64,000 nt of DNA from DATAGF01 sp963835685 (GTDB lineage Bacteria; Actinomycetota; Thermoleophilia; Miltoncostaeales; Miltoncostaeaceae), in assembly GCA_963835685.1 (NCBI GenBank), contig CAWIGI010000011.1, positions 1-64,000 of the forward strand, read 5' to 3'. A model generated the notes under the pieces. The model was given only the letters and a program-made list of their open reading frames with translations, was not told the DNA's origin and ran no database searches. Below, piece by piece: positions 1 to 8,844 of the stretch (its first letter is position 1; each line of letters starts with the position of its first letter). Position numbers and translations under genes: made by a program.

Positions 1-77
1 TCCCACTCCTCGGCGAGCGCCGAGGGCGCGAGACGCTCGATGGCGGCGAGGAGCTGCGCGACCAGCATCGGCCGCAT
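1..77 (-). CDS. NIF3-like dinuclear metal protein, N-terminus only (cut by window edge)
   Basis: The minus strand reads MRPMLVAQLLAAIERLAPS and then ALAEEWD up to the window edge. This matches the usual N-terminus of the NIF3/YbgI family of hexameric dinuclear-metal proteins (a helix followed by LAPxxLAEEWDNVGL). Only about 25 residues are visible, so no metal ligands can be checked. ATG is at 77, with a second in-frame ATG at 68. It is the last visible gene of the minus-strand run that begins at 4621 and lies about 20 nt downstream of the macro-domain gene. Family function is poorly defined. The call rests only on this short N-terminal similarity. Confidence 0.55.
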   Translation of the reverse strand, partial: MRPMLVAQLLAAIERLAPSALAEEW

Positions 78-95
78 GGTAGTGCCGCGGGCGCG

Positions 96-627
96 TCAGG
101 CGGCGAGCGCCTCCTCGAACGCGGCGTGCGCCGTCCGGCCGAAGAGCACGAAGCGCACCAGCCTCACGCCGGGCGCGCGGCCGGCGCCGGCCGTCTCGCG
201 GACCGCCGCGACGGCGATGTCCGCGACCTCGCGGACGTCCCACCCGTAGACCCCGGCCCCGACGGCCGCGTGCATCGCGACCGTGGCGGCGCCGAGCCCG
301 GCCGCCACCTCCAGCGAGCGGGAGAAGCTCGACGCCAGCAGGGTCGGGTCGGTCTGGCCGGCGCGCCGGTTCGGCCAGACCGTGTGCACGACCCACCGCG
401 CCGGCAGGTTCCCGGCCCTGGTCGCGACGGCGTCGCCGACGGCGAGCCCGTCGGGGTGCGTCGTGCGGCGCAGGTCCCGGCACGCCACGAGCAGGGCCGG
501 CCCGGCGGCGGCGTGGATGGCGCCGTCCACGCCGCTCCCCGCCCAGCAGCCGGGGGGTTGGCGGCGTTCACGATGGACGTTGACGGCCTGGGCGGGTGAT
601 GTCGCCGTTGACCGCCTCGATGCGCAC
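96..627 (-). pseudogene. Macro-domain protein (ADP-ribose / O-acetyl-ADP-ribose hydrolase type), frameshifted
   Basis: Macro domains bind ADP-ribose, and many bacterial members deacetylate O-acetyl-ADP-ribose. The pieces lie in three frames: RIEAVNGDIT from a GTG at 627, then VNAAN near 550, then VDGAIHAAAGPALL running on to EEALAA at the stop (96-98). Joined, they give the canonical order: N-terminal strand, VNAAN substrate loop, GG-VDGAIHxAAG helix, and a C-terminal half containing GVYGWD. The breaks are single-base and fall within about 60 nt, which looks like indel errors. The intact part from 530 down to 96 codes 144 residues. The gene lies just downstream of EF-G2 in the same direction. 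Partner and substrate in this organism are unknown. Confidence 0.7.
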
Positions 628-653
628 GCGGGCGGCCCCGGCCCCGCCGCCGA

Positions 654-1790
654 TCAGGCGGCCGCCGCGGCCGCCGCCTTCTCGGCCAGGTGGGCCGGCA
701 CGTCGGGGTACTCGGCGAACTCCATCGCGAAGTCGCCCCGGCCGCCGGTCACGCCGCGCAGGGCGGGGGAGTAGCGCAGCATCTCGGCGATCGGCACCCG
801 GCCATGATGACCCGTTGCCGACCAGCGATCTCATGCTGAGGGCTGGCCCCGGCGCGAGTTCAGGTCGCCCACGACCTCGCCCAGTGGTCCTAGGGACCGC
901 ACCTCGACGCTGCATGATCGGCTCGAGCAGCACGTGCCCCCTTCTGAGGCCGCCTGGCACCCCAGCGACCGGCGAGCTTGAAGGACATCTCCAGGAGTTG
1001 ACCGCGTGCTCCTTGCCGTCGTAGAGCGTGACGCGCATGTCCACGACCGGGTAGCCCGCCAGCGCCCTCGCGCAGCGCCTCGCCGACCCCCTTCTCGACG
1101 GCCGGGATGTACTGCCGCGGCACCGCGCCGCCGACGATCTCGTTGACGAACTCGAAGCCCGCGCCGCGCGGCAGGGGCTCGATGACCAGCGTCACCCGTA
1201 CTGGCCGCGCCCGCCGCTCTGCTTCTTGTGCTGCCCTCGGCCTCGGCCGAGCCGGTGATGGTCTCGCGATAGGGCACGCGCGGCGGGCGAGGTCCATCCG
1301 ACGCCGAAGCGCCGCTCGATGCGCTCGGCCACCACCTCGATATGCATCTGCGGAGAGCCCGCCGACCAGGAAGTCGCCCGTCTGCTCGTCGCGGTGCACG
1401 TCGAGCGTCGCGTCTTCGGTCATCCCGCGCAGCGACGCATGGAGCTTGTCCTCGTGGCCTCGGTGCGCGCGGTACGGCGAAGCTCATCAGCGGCGGCGGG
1501 AACTGGACCGCCGGAAGGCGACCGGCCGGCCCGTCGTGAGCACGTCCCCGGTGCGACCTCCTTGAGCTTGGCGACCGCGCCGATGTCGCCCGGCCCGATC
1601 TCCTGCAGGGCCACGTGGTCCTTGCCCTGGAGCGTGAAGAGCTGGCCGACCCGTTCCTTGCCGCCGGTCCTCGCGCAGGTCGCGTGGCTGTCGCCCGGGA
1701 GCTGCCCGAGATCACCCGCAGGAGGTTGATGCGCCCGCTGAACTGGTCGGCCAGGGTCTTGAAGCAGTAGGCGATGACCGGGCCGTCCTC
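654..1790 (-). pseudogene. C-terminal part of the EF-G2-like translation factor, broken by many frame shifts
   Basis: This continues the gene starting at 2686. Recognisable EF-G segments appear in alternating frames: GPVIAYCFKTLADQFSGRI (domain II start) near 1740-1790, DATLDVHRDEQTGDFLVGG near 1350-1420, VTLVIEPLPRGAGFEFVNEI near 1130-1200, then GEVVGDLNSRRGQ near 850 (domain V hallmark). The end is a run of alanines before a TGA at 654-656. At least six single-base breaks occur in about 1 kb. The order and spacing of domains II-V are as in a full-length EF-G, so the parent gene was probably intact and this stretch is poor-quality sequence. Genuine decay cannot be excluded from sequence alone. 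Confidence 0.7.
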
Positions 1791-2686
1791 CGCCAGCCCG
1801 ATCGTGACGGCCTCGCCCGAGTCGTCGGTCGCCTGCCGCGCGCCGCGTCGGCCGGCGAGGGCAGGGCCTCGGCGATGAGGTCGAGGGCGCGGTCGACGCC
1901 GATCGCCGGCGCGCCCGCCGCGCAGACGACCGGGAAGATCCGCCCCTCCTTCACCCCCGCGAGGATCGCCCCGATGAGCTCCTCGGTCGTGATCTCCTCG
2001 CCCTCGAGGTACTTCTCGATCAGGGCGTCGTCGTTCTCGGCCACCACGTCGATCAGCGACTCGCGGGCCGACTGGGCCGCGTCGGCGAGGTCGTCCGGGA
2101 TCGGCCCGGTGGAGCCGTACGGCGAGCCCCCGTCGTAGGTCGTGGCGGTCATCGACACGAGGTTGACGACGCCGCGGAAGCCGGCCTCGCTCCCGATCGG
2201 GACCTGGATCGCGACCGCGCCGGGCGCCAGCTCCGTCAGCGCCGCCATCGTCGCGTCGAAGTCGGCGCGCTCGCGGTCGAGCATGTTGACGACGGCCGCC
2301 CGCGGGAGCCCCTGCTCGGCGGCCCGCGCCCACAGCCGCTCGGTCTGCACCTCGATGCCCGCCGTCGCGTTCAGGACCATCAGCACCGCGTTGACCGCCC
2401 GCAGCGCGGCGAGCGTGTCGCCCTGGAACGACGGCTCGCCCGGCGTGTCGATGAGGTTGATCTTCACCCCGCCCCACTCGAGGTGGCAGAGCGAGGCGCT
2501 GATGCTCATCGTTCGGCGGCGCTCGTCGTCGTCGAAGTCGGCCACCGTCGTGCCCTCGGCGACGGTCCCCAGCCGGTTCGTCTCGCCGGCCGCGAACAGC
2601 ATCGCCTCGACGAGGCTCGTCTTGCCGCTGCCGCGGTGCCCGAGCACCGCGACGTTCCGGATCTGTGCAGGGTCGGGATGCGCCAT
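1712..2686 (-). CDS. Elongation factor G-like GTPase (EF-G2 type), intact N-terminal half
   Basis: This is a translational GTPase related to EF-G; actinobacteria often carry this second, EF-G2-type paralogue, whose cellular role is not settled. The protein starts MAHPDPAQIRNVAVLGHRG. The P-loop GHRGSGKTS is at residues about 17-25, followed by a switch region (DDDERRRTMSISASL), the G3 motif DTPGE, and a G4 position reading NMLDRE instead of the usual NKxD, typical of the EF-G2 group. ATG at 2686 is preceded by AGGAAAGG, a good ribosome site. A -10 box TAGACT (minus strand, 2718-2723) lies about 30 nt upstream, inside the end of the sigma-factor gene. The reading frame is lost after about residue 290 and continues in the entry at 654-1790. 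Confidence 0.85.
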   Translation of the reverse strand: MAHPDPAQIRNVAVLGHRGSGKTSLVEAMLFAAGETNRLGTVAEGTTVADFDDDERRRTMSISASLCHLEWGGVKINLIDTPGEPSFQGDTLAALRAVNAVLMVLNATAGIEVQTERLWARAAEQGLPRAAVVNMLDRERADFDATMAALTELAPGAVAIQVPIGSEAGFRGVVNLVSMTATTYDGGSPYGSTGPIPDDLADAAQSARESLIDVVAENDDALIEKYLEGEEITTEELIGAILAGVKEGRIFPVVCAAGAPAIGVDRALDLIAEALPSPADAARGRRPTTRARPSRSGWRRTARSSPTASRPWPTSSAGASTSCG

Positions 2687-2732
2687 GGTTCGTGCCTTTC
2701 CTGACAAGCGGGGGCGCAGTCTACCCGGCGCC

Positions 2733-3554
2733 TCAGGCCGAGTCAGCCTCCCCGGACCCGTCCTGGAGGCGCCCCTTCAGGCGCAGGACGGCCTTCGTGT
2801 GGAGCTGGCTGACCCGGCTCTCGGTCACCCCGAGGATCTCGCCGATCTCCTTCAGGCTGAGGTTGTCGTAGTAGTAGAGGGCGACCACGATCCGCTCGCG
2901 CTCGGGCAGCCGCGCGATGGCGTCGGCCAGGGTGTCGCGCAGGTCGCTGACGTCGAGGAGCTCGGCCGGGTCGCTCGCCCGCGAGTCGCCCAGGGTGTCC
3001 ATGAGCGACATCGGCTCGCCGCCGGGGGACACGGTCCACATCTCGTCGAGGGCGACGATGGAGGCGTTCGAGATCTGGGTGAGCGCGGCCTGGAACTCGT
3101 CCGGCTTCATCCCGAGCGCGCCGGACAGCTCATCGTCGGTCGGCGCGCGGTGCAGCCGGCTCTCCAGCGCGGCCGACGTCCTCTCGATCTGCCGGGCGCG
3201 CGCGCGCACCGAGCGGGGGACCCAGTCGAGCGCGCGGAGCTCGTCGATGATCGCGCCCTTGATGCGGGTGGCGGCGTAGGTCTCGAACTTCACCCGCCGG
3301 GACGGGTCGAAGCGCTCGACCGCGCCGATCAGGCCGACGAGCCCGTACGAGATGAGGTCGGCCTCGTCTACGTGGGACGGCAGGGCGCTGCGCATGCGGC
3401 CCGCCACGTACTTCACCAGCGGCGCGAAGGTCAGGATGATCCGGTCGCGCGCGGCGCCGTCGTCGCGCTCCTTGTACCGGCGCCAGAGCATGCGGAGCTC
3501 CTCATCGCCCTGCGCGGCGCCGGCCGCGCCACCGGAGAACGCGTCGCGGCTCAC
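2733..3554 (-). CDS. whiG: RNA polymerase sigma factor, FliA/WhiG family
   Basis: A 273-residue sigma-70 family protein of the group that includes flagellar FliA and developmental WhiG. Region 2 carries the core-binding block VDEADLISYGLVGLIGAVE and FDPSRRVKFETYAATRIKGA. Region 3 starts at LDWVPRSVRARARQIE. Region 4 ends with the helix-turn-helix LSLKEIGEILGVTESRVSQL. No region 1.1 is present. GTG at 3554 follows a -10-like TAGACT (3561-3566) by only 6 nt, suggesting a leaderless or very short leader transcript. No flagellar gene is nearby, so WhiG-like is preferred over FliA. It may direct motility, sporulation-like or envelope genes; targets cannot be read from this window. Confidence 0.9.
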   Translation of the reverse strand: MSRDAFSGGAAGAAQGDEELRMLWRRYKERDDGAARDRIILTFAPLVKYVAGRMRSALPSHVDEADLISYGLVGLIGAVERFDPSRRVKFETYAATRIKGAIIDELRALDWVPRSVRARARQIERTSAALESRLHRAPTDDELSGALGMKPDEFQAALTQISNASIVALDEMWTVSPGGEPMSLMDTLGDSRASDPAELLDVSDLRDTLADAIARLPERERIVVALYYYDNLSLKEIGEILGVTESRVSQLHTKAVLRLKGRLQDGSGEADSA

Positions 3555-3560
3555 TCCCTG

Positions 3561-3589
3561 AGTCTATGGCCTGGCGCCGCGTCTTCTCA
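3561..3589 (-). promoter_or_regulatory. Putative promoter of the WhiG-like sigma gene
   Basis: On the minus strand TGAGAA, 17 nt, then TAGACT is followed 6 nt later by the GTG start. The -10 is strong for an actinobacterium, the -35 weak. The site abuts the 3' end of the upstream small membrane-protein gene. Confidence 0.45.
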
Positions 3590-3862
3590 GAGCGTGCGCC
3601 TGGAGCGGGCCTGGGCCCGGCTGAGGATGAACACGTCGAGCGCGGCGAAGACTGCGATCGCGAGGCCCATCGACAGGGCGAGGGCGGTGTTGTCGCTGCC
3701 CTGGCCGACCACGAGCGCGATCACGACGGTGCCGCCGAACCAGATCAGCGCGCGCCCCAGGCGGCCCATGTAGGCGTGGCCGAGGCCGGGGAGCAGCAGG
3801 CTGAGGACGACGGCGATGATCAGCGCCCGCCGGCCGGCGGGCGGCGGGCGGCGCAGGCTCAC
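3587..3862 (-). CDS. Small membrane protein of unknown function
   Basis: A 91-residue protein with a basic N-terminus (SLRRPPPAGRRA) and three hydrophobic stretches around residues 12-30, 36-55 and 62-80. It contains LLPGLGHAYMGRLGRALIW, a motif reminiscent of small TM2-like proteins in which PGxGhxYxG precedes a helix pair. GTG at 3862 overlaps the stop of the upstream MBL hydrolase in a GTGA arrangement, which fixes the start and indicates translational coupling. A longer upstream in-frame start exists at 3892 but lies inside the hydrolase coding sequence. Function unknown. Confidence 0.7.
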   Translation of the reverse strand: MSLRRPPPAGRRALIIAVVLSLLLPGLGHAYMGRLGRALIWFGGTVVIALVVGQGSDNTALALSMGLAIAVFAALDVFILSRAQARSRRTL

Positions 3863-4621
3863 GCCGGCACCTCCTCGCCCTGGACCGCCCACGCCACCGG
3901 CCCGGCGAAGTCGTCCCGCGCCGCCGCGAGGGCCGCCTCGCGGTCGTGCTCCGGGAAGCAGTGGGTCAGGAGCAGCCGCCGCGCGCCCGCCCGGGCGGCG
4001 ATCGCGCCCGGCCTGGGCGCGCGTTCAGGTGCGGCACGCCCCGCGGGACCTCGCCGGCGCCGAACGAGCACTCGCAGACCAGCACGTCGGCGCCCTCGGC
4101 CAGCGCGGGGAGCTCGTCGTTGTCGGCGCAGTCGGCGCCGAAGCAGACCGGCCCCCGCCCGCCTCGATCCGCAGCGCGAAGGTCGGCGGCAGGTGGGGGA
4201 CCTGGCGGTAGCGCAGGGTCACGCCGCCGCCGAGGTCGCGCTCCCCCGCCGCGCCGGTCAGCTCCTCGAACCGCATCACGTCGTCCCAGCCGTCCGAGCT
4301 GCCGAAGCCGGCGAGCAGCTCCCGCAGCCCCGGCGGCCCGAGCACGCGGAGCGCGGCCCCCGCGCGCCGGGCCGTAGGCGAGGTAGACCCTCAGGGCGAA
4401 CAGGTCGACGCAGTGGTCGGGGTGGAGGTGGGTCACGACGAGCGCCGCCAGGCGCTCGGGCGCGGACCTGCTCCTGCAGGCGGTTGAGCGCCCCCGAGCC
4501 GAGGTCCAGCGCGACCGCGCGATCGCCCGCGCGCACCAGGTAGCAGCTCTGCGCCTCTCCGGCGCGGGCGTAGGCGGCCCCCACGCCCACGGGCACCAGG
4601 ACCGGCCGCGGCGCGCGTCAC
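3859..4621 (-). pseudogene. MBL-fold metallo-hydrolase, RNase Z-like, frameshifted
   Basis: Pieces in several frames add up to a small metallo-beta-lactamase-fold protein: GAAYARAGEAQSCYLVRAGD with ALDLGSGAL near the start, THLHPDH (the metal-binding HxHxDH motif) near 4420, GADCADNDELPALAEGADVL then VCECSFG near 4080-4150, and an intact C-terminal tail LLTHCFPEHDREAALAAARD ending at 3859. This is the layout of RNase Z/ElaC-like or cyclic-phosphodiesterase-like MBL proteins. The likely start is GTG at 4621; the stop overlaps the next gene by 4 nt. At least three single-base breaks are present, probably sequence errors. Substrate unknown. Confidence 0.6.
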
Positions 4622-4634
4622 GTGCCGTCCGGTC

Positions 4635-4651
4635 GCCCGCGCATCGCGGGC
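4635..4651. repeat. Perfect inverted repeat in a divergent promoter region
   Basis: GCCCGCG-CAT-CGCGGGC is a 7-bp perfect stem with a 3-nt loop. It lies between the divergent starts of the MBL hydrolase (4621, minus) and the lipoprotein (4669, plus). It could be an operator or an early-transcript hairpin; nothing decides between them. Confidence 0.4.
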
Positions 4652-4668
4652 CATGCTATACCGCGGCA

Positions 4669-5527
4669 ATGGCGCGCCCGCTCCGCGCCCTGCTCGGGCC
4701 GCTCCTCGTCCTGGCGCTCGCCGCCGGTCTCGCCGCGGGGTGCGGAGGCGGCGGAGACGGAGACGGTGAGGACCGTGCCCAGGGCCTGACCCCCGCCGAG
4801 CTGCTCGCCCAGAGCGCCGACGCCGCGGAGGCGGCCGGGCCGTTTCGGATCGCGCTCGAGGTCGACGGGCGAGATCGACCTGACCGACCCGTCCTCGGCG
4901 CCGGGCGGAAACCTCCTCAACGGGCCGCTGGACATCTCCGGCGAGGGGCCGGTGGACCCGCCGGACCGGGCGTCGATCGACGCCAGCGCCGAGGTGTCGG
5001 GGCTTCCCCTGCAGGTGAACATCACCCGGGTCGGGGACGAGGTGTTCGTCGGCGCGCTCGGCCAGGACTTCCGCCTCGACCCTGCCGCCGGAGCAGGTCG
5101 CGCTGCTGGACTTCGGGTCGCTCTACCCCACCCTCGTGGACTGGACCGCGAACCCGGCCGAGGACGGGCGCGAGGAGATCGACGGCACCGAGACCGTGAA
5201 GGTGGCCGGCGAGATCGACGCGCGAGCGGGCGCTCGACGAGCCTGGCGCCGCTGCTGGGCGGAGAGGCCCCGACCGCCGCCGAGGCGCGCGCGGCGCTGC
5301 GCCAGGGGACGGTCGAGGCCTGGATCGGCACCGAGGACCTGCTGCCGCGCCGCGTGCACCTGGTGCTGGGCGCCGACGCCGCGCGCATCGTCGAGGGCGT
5401 CGGCACCGTCCGCATCGACCTCACCGCCGACCTGTCGGCCTGGGGCGAGCCGGTTGACATCGCAGGCCGCCGGCCGAACCCGCGCGAGCTCGACACCGAC
5501 CAGCTCGGCGGCCTCTTCGGGGGCTGA
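4669..5527 (+). CDS. LppX/LprG-like lipoprotein, frameshifted
   Basis: The protein begins with a lipoprotein signal peptide (MARPLRALLGPLLVLALAAG) followed by LAAGC, so Cys25 should be lipidated and the mature protein anchored outside the membrane. LTPAELLAQSADAAEAAGPF, a central ITRVGDEVFVGALGQDF and a C-terminal half with RVHLVLGAD and VRIDLTADLSAWGEPVDIA fit the LppX/LprA/LprF/LprG family of actinobacterial lipoproteins, whose members bind lipids or lipoglycans in a hydrophobic pocket. Three or so single-base breaks (near 4870, 5090, 5230) interrupt the frame; bridging them gives about 285 residues, normal for the family. Assignment is by overall pattern. Confidence 0.65.
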
Positions 5528-5559
5528 CCGGGCCGCGAGAGCCCGGGTCGATCCGCAGG

Positions 5560-6039
5560 TCAGTCCGCCGACCGCGGCTCGACGCCGCCCAGGACGCTCC
5601 GCGTGGCGGAGGTGGAGCTCCCGGCCCGCCCGTCGGCGCGCGGCCAGGAAGGCCTCGAGGATCTCGCGCGGCCCATCGGCGGGCTGGTGGTGCGCAGCGA
5701 CAGCGCCAGGACGTTGGCGTGGTTGTACTTGCGCGCCATGCGGGCGGTCTCGGCGTCGACGCAGAGCGGCCGCGCGCGCGCCGGGCGACCTTGTTGGACG
5801 GCGATCGACGCGCCGGCTGGCCCGACCAGCAGCACACGACACCGCGCTCGGCGGCCCCGCCTCGGCCACGCCGGCGCGCGACGGCCGCGCTGGACCTCGA
5901 CCCACTCCTCGTCGCCGCCGGCGGGCGGGCCGTGCAGCTCGCCACGTCGTGGCCCGGCGCTCGCGCAGCGCGCGCCACGACCTCGTCGGGTGCAGCGAAG
6001 GGGTGACCTCGTCTACGAGGATCCGACCGCGATGCGCAT
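5560..6039 (-). pseudogene. rpiB: Ribose-5-phosphate isomerase B (RpiB/LacAB family), frameshifted
   Basis: RpiB interconverts ribose 5-phosphate and ribulose 5-phosphate in the pentose phosphate pathway. From ATG at 6039 the minus strand starts MRIAVGS; later pieces include DEVVARA, AERGVV near the catalytic-cysteine region, GASIA with NKV, LCVDAETARMARKYNHANVL and ALSLRTTSPP. The last block is the family signature (usually RMAREHNDANVLALG). It ends at 5560 with GGVEPRSAD. About 160 residues, normal for the family, but at least three single-base breaks occur. No second pentose-phosphate gene is adjacent. Confidence 0.65.
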
Positions 6040-6059
6040 GCGGCGCTAGTCTCGCAGGA

Positions 6060-6695
6060 GTGATCCTGAAGGCGGCACGTTCGGGCCGGTGGCCACCAAC
6101 ACGTACGTCGTCGCCGACGCGCGGGGCGGCTCGGCGTGGATCGTTGACCCCGCGATGGGGAGCCGGCGCGTGGGTCGAGGAGACCCTGAAGCGCCTCGAC
6201 GCCACCCCGGTCGCGGTGCTCGACACGCACGGCCACTGGGATCACGTCGTCGAGAACCACGTCTGGGCCGACGCCGGCCTGCCGGTGTGGGTGGGCGCGG
6301 GCGACGAGGACTGGGTGGAGGCCCCGGCGCCCTTCAACCCGGCCCTGTTCGGCCACCCGCCGCCCACGCCCGGCGTGACCCCGTCGCGCATCCTCGAGGA
6401 CGGCGAGGTGCTCGAGCTCGGCGAGCTGCGCGTCCTCCTGATCGCCGCGCCCGGACACTCGCCCGGCTGCATGGTGGCGCTGGTGGAGGGCGGCGAGGAC
6501 GCCCTGGTCGGCGACGTGATCTTCGCCCAGGGCATCGGGCGCACCGACTTCCCGCGCAGCGACCCCGCGGCGATGATGCGCAGCCTCGAGCGCCTCTTCG
6601 CCGAGGTGCCGCGCGAGACCCGCATCCACCCGGGCCACGGGCCGTGGGGCGTCACGCTCGGCGAGGCCGAGCCCTACGCGCGGATGTTCATGTGA
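6060..6695 (+). CDS. MBL-fold hydrolase, glyoxalase II-like, two frame breaks near the 5' end
   Basis: A metallo-beta-lactamase-fold protein of the hydroxyacylglutathione-hydrolase-like group that usually acts on thioesters. The metal-binding motif is THGHWDH; further ligands are in APGHSPG, the Asp of VGDVIF, and HPGHGP near the C-terminus, followed by LGEAEPY. The first 45 codons change frame twice (near 6075 and 6165); bridged they read VILKAA, FGPVATNTYVVADARGGSAW and VDPAM. A -10-like TAGTCT at 6047-6052 stands 7 nt before GTG 6060, supporting that start. Its stop overlaps the Mrp start (ATGTGA), so the two are translationally coupled. Confidence 0.8.
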   Translation: MILKAARSGRWPPTRTSSPTRGAARRGSLTPRWGAGAWVEETLKRLDATPVAVLDTHGHWDHVVENHVWADAGLPVWVGAGDEDWVEAPAPFNPALFGHPPPTPGVTPSRILEDGEVLELGELRVLLIAAPGHSPGCMVALVEGGEDALVGDVIFAQGIGRTDFPRSDPAAMMRSLERLFAEVPRETRIHPGHGPWGVTLGEAEPYARMFM

Positions 6696-7780
6696 GCGCC
6701 ACCGCCACCCGCGACGCCGCCCTCGCGGCGCTGCGCGAGGTGCACGACCCGGAGCTGCACCGCTCGATCGTCGACCTCGGGATGGTGGGCGACGTCGAGG
6801 TCGGCGACGGCCGGGCCGTCGTCGCGATCCGCCTCACCGTCGCCGGCTGCCCGCTGAAGGCCGAGATCCAGCGGCGCGTCACCGAGGCCCTCGCGCCCCT
6901 GCCCGGCATCGAGACGGTCCACGTGACCATGGACGTCATGAGCGACGAGGAGCGGCGGGGCCTGCGTGCCGGCCTGGGCGCCGAGGGGCGCCCGTCGCCC
7001 TTCCAGGAGGGCAGCGCGACGACGGTGATCGGCATCGCCTCCGGCAAGGGCGGCGTGGGCAAGTCCAGCATCACGGCGAACCTCGCGCTGGCCCTGGCGG
7101 CGCGGGGCGCGACGGTGGGCGTGCTCGACGCGGACGTCTACGGCTACTCGATCCCCCGCATGATGGGCGTGACGCGGCCGGCCGTCGCGGTGGAGGACCT
7201 GATGCTGCCGGTGGAGTCCCACGGCGTGCGCCTCATGTCGATCGGCTTCCTGACCGAGGAGGACAGCCCGGTCATCTGGCGCGGGCCCATGCTCCACAAG
7301 GCGCTCACCAGCTTCGTCACGGAGGTCTGGTGGGACGAGCCCGACTACCTGCTGGTCGACCTCCCGCCGGGCACCGGCGACGTCTCGATCTCGATCGCCC
7401 AGCTCCTGCCGACGGCGTCGCTGGTGATCGTCACCACGCCCCAGCTCGCCGCGCAGCGGGTGGCGCGGCGCGCGGCGGCCATGGCCGCCCGCGTGAACCT
7501 CCCGGTCGCCGGGGTGATCGAGAACATGAGCTGGTTCGTGGCCCCGGACACCGGCGCGCGCTACGAGGTGTTCGCCGGCGGGGGCGGCGAGATCCTCGCC
7601 GCCGAGCTCGGGGTGCCGCTGCTGGCGCAGGTGCCGCTGGAGCCCGCCGTCGCGCGGTCCGGGGACGCCGGCCTGCCCCTGGTGGCGGCCGATCCGGCGA
7701 GCCCGGCGGCGCGGGCGCTGACCGAGGCCGCCGAGGGCCTGGTGGCGGCCGTCAGCGGGGCGTCGGCGGCGCGCTCCTGA
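6692..7780 (+). CDS. mrp: Mrp/ApbC-family Fe-S cluster carrier ATPase
   Basis: A 362-residue P-loop protein that carries or inserts 4Fe-4S clusters. Residues 1-85 form a DUF59/MIP18 domain (LREVHDPELHRSIVDLGMV); then comes the deviant Walker A GKGGVGKSSITANLALAL, a Walker-B-like LLVDLPPGTGD and VIENMSWFV. The usual CxxC pair after ENMS, which binds the bridging cluster in most Mrp proteins, is absent here (the segment reads ENMSWFVAPDTG), as in some family members. GTG at 6692 overlaps the preceding stop. A ferredoxin follows, and the suf operon lies 8 kb downstream. Confidence 0.93.
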   Translation: MSATATRDAALAALREVHDPELHRSIVDLGMVGDVEVGDGRAVVAIRLTVAGCPLKAEIQRRVTEALAPLPGIETVHVTMDVMSDEERRGLRAGLGAEGRPSPFQEGSATTVIGIASGKGGVGKSSITANLALALAARGATVGVLDADVYGYSIPRMMGVTRPAVAVEDLMLPVESHGVRLMSIGFLTEEDSPVIWRGPMLHKALTSFVTEVWWDEPDYLLVDLPPGTGDVSISIAQLLPTASLVIVTTPQLAAQRVARRAAAMAARVNLPVAGVIENMSWFVAPDTGARYEVFAGGGGEILAAELGVPLLAQVPLEPAVARSGDAGLPLVAADPASPAARALTEAAEGLVAAVSGASAARS

Positions 7781-7838
7781 CGCCGGCGCCGCTGGTAGCA
7801 TTCCCCTTGCGCGACCCCACGACGCCGAGGATCGCTGA

Positions 7839-8150
7839 ATGACCTACATCATCACGGAGCCGTGTGTCGGCACGAAGGACGTCTCCTGCGCCGATGTCTG
7901 CCCGGTCGACTGCATCCATCCGGCCCCCGGCGAGGAGCACCACGAGGAGTCGACGATCCTCTACATCGACCCCGCCGAGTGCATCGACTGCGACGCGTGC
8001 GTGGAGGCGTGCCCGGTGGACGCCACGATGGCGGAGGACGACGTCCCCGAGCAGTGGGAGATCTTCAAGGAGATCAACCGGGTCTACTTCGAGGAGGGCC
8101 ACGAGGCCGGCGAGAAGATGGTCGCCGACTACCTCGCGAGCAAGGCCTAG
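7839..8150 (+). CDS. fdxA: Ferredoxin with two cluster-binding motifs (FdxA type)
   Basis: A 103-residue acidic ferredoxin. The first motif is CVGTKDVSCADVCPVDCI, with the spaced cysteines of a 3Fe-4S or variant 4Fe-4S site, as in seven-iron FdxA ferredoxins. The second is the classical CIDCDACVEACPVDA 4Fe-4S motif. The C-terminal helix-rich tail is typical. ATG 7839 has GAGGATCG upstream, and a TAGCAT box lies at 7795-7800. Its stop overlaps the convergent gene in a shared CTAG. It is a likely electron carrier; the partner is not visible. Confidence 0.92.
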   Translation: MTYIITEPCVGTKDVSCADVCPVDCIHPAPGEEHHEESTILYIDPAECIDCDACVEACPVDATMAEDDVPEQWEIFKEINRVYFEEGHEAGEKMVADYLASKA

Positions 8151-8434
8151 GAGGGGCCGGGCCCCCGCGGGCGCCGACCGGCGAGGCGGGCGAGGCGCCG
8201 GGCCGCGACCAGGGCGAGCCCGAGCCACGAGACCCGCCAGATGAGGTAGCGCGCGAGCAGCGCGGTGGCCGCCCCGACGCCGATGACGATCGCGAGGGCG
8301 ACGCCGGGCGACGGGCCGCTGCCGGCGGCGGCCGCGATCACGCAGCCCACGATCGCCAGGATCGCGCCGAGCGCGCCCGCGGCCAGGGCCGCGAAGGCCG
8401 GCAGCCGCCGGAGCAGGAGGAGAAGCGGGATCAC
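8147..8434 (-). CDS. Small membrane protein, last gene of the six-gene overlapped operon
   Basis: A 95-residue protein with three hydrophobic stretches (about 11-35, 42-62 and 67-80) and a basic Pro/Arg-rich tail (RRLARLAGRRPRGPGPS). No recognised family. GTG 8434 overlaps the stop of the NTF2-like gene as GTGA. Its stop TAG is embedded in CTAG shared with the convergent ferredoxin stop, so the two genes overlap by 4 bp tail to tail. Confidence 0.7.
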   Translation of the reverse strand: MIPLLLLLRRLPAFAALAAGALGAILAIVGCVIAAAAGSGPSPGVALAIVIGVGAATALLARYLIWRVSWLGLALVAARRLARLAGRRPRGPGPS

Positions 8435-8844
8435 GGCTCGACCGGGGCCGGGCGGATCACGGGCGAGGCGTGGTGCAGCGCGATGTGCCAGCCGGAGCCG
8501 TCGAGCACGAACAGGTTGGTGGCCGCGACCTCGGCGGCCGCCGGGGCGCCGCCGGCGCCGGCCGAGGTGATGCGCTCCGTGCAGGTCACCCACGCCACCG
8601 GGTCGACCAGCGACACGGCCGCGTCGGCGATCTCGAACTCGATGTAGCCGGTGTTGGCCATGATCGCCTCCCACCCCTCGCGGACCTCGTCCCACCCCCG
8701 CTGCCAGGGCCCGCCCGGGTGCAGGCACGCGACGTCCTGGCGCGAGGCCCAGCACGCCTCCATCCGCTCCATGTCGAGCGCCTCGAAGGCGTCGTAGAAC
8801 CGCCGGTTCGCGTCGAGCACCTGGTCGGCGATGGGCTCGGTCAA
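8431..8844 (-). CDS. SnoaL/NTF2-like protein
   Basis: A 137-residue cone-shaped alpha+beta barrel protein. The start reads LTEPIADQVLDANRRFYDAF, then MERMEACWASRQDVACLHPG, W..GWDEVREGWEAIM, and ends HIALHHASPVIRP. This is the pattern of the SnoaL-like/ketosteroid-isomerase-like group often annotated as nuclear transport factor 2 family. TTG at 8844 overlaps the upstream stop (TTGA) and has GGAGGA 6 nt upstream, which decides the start. Members include isomerases, hydrolases and pure binding proteins, so the activity is open. Confidence 0.85.
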   Translation of the reverse strand: MTEPIADQVLDANRRFYDAFEALDMERMEACWASRQDVACLHPGGPWQRGWDEVREGWEAIMANTGYIEFEIADAAVSLVDPVAWVTCTERITSAGAGGAPAAAEVAATNLFVLDGSGWHIALHHASPVIRPAPVEP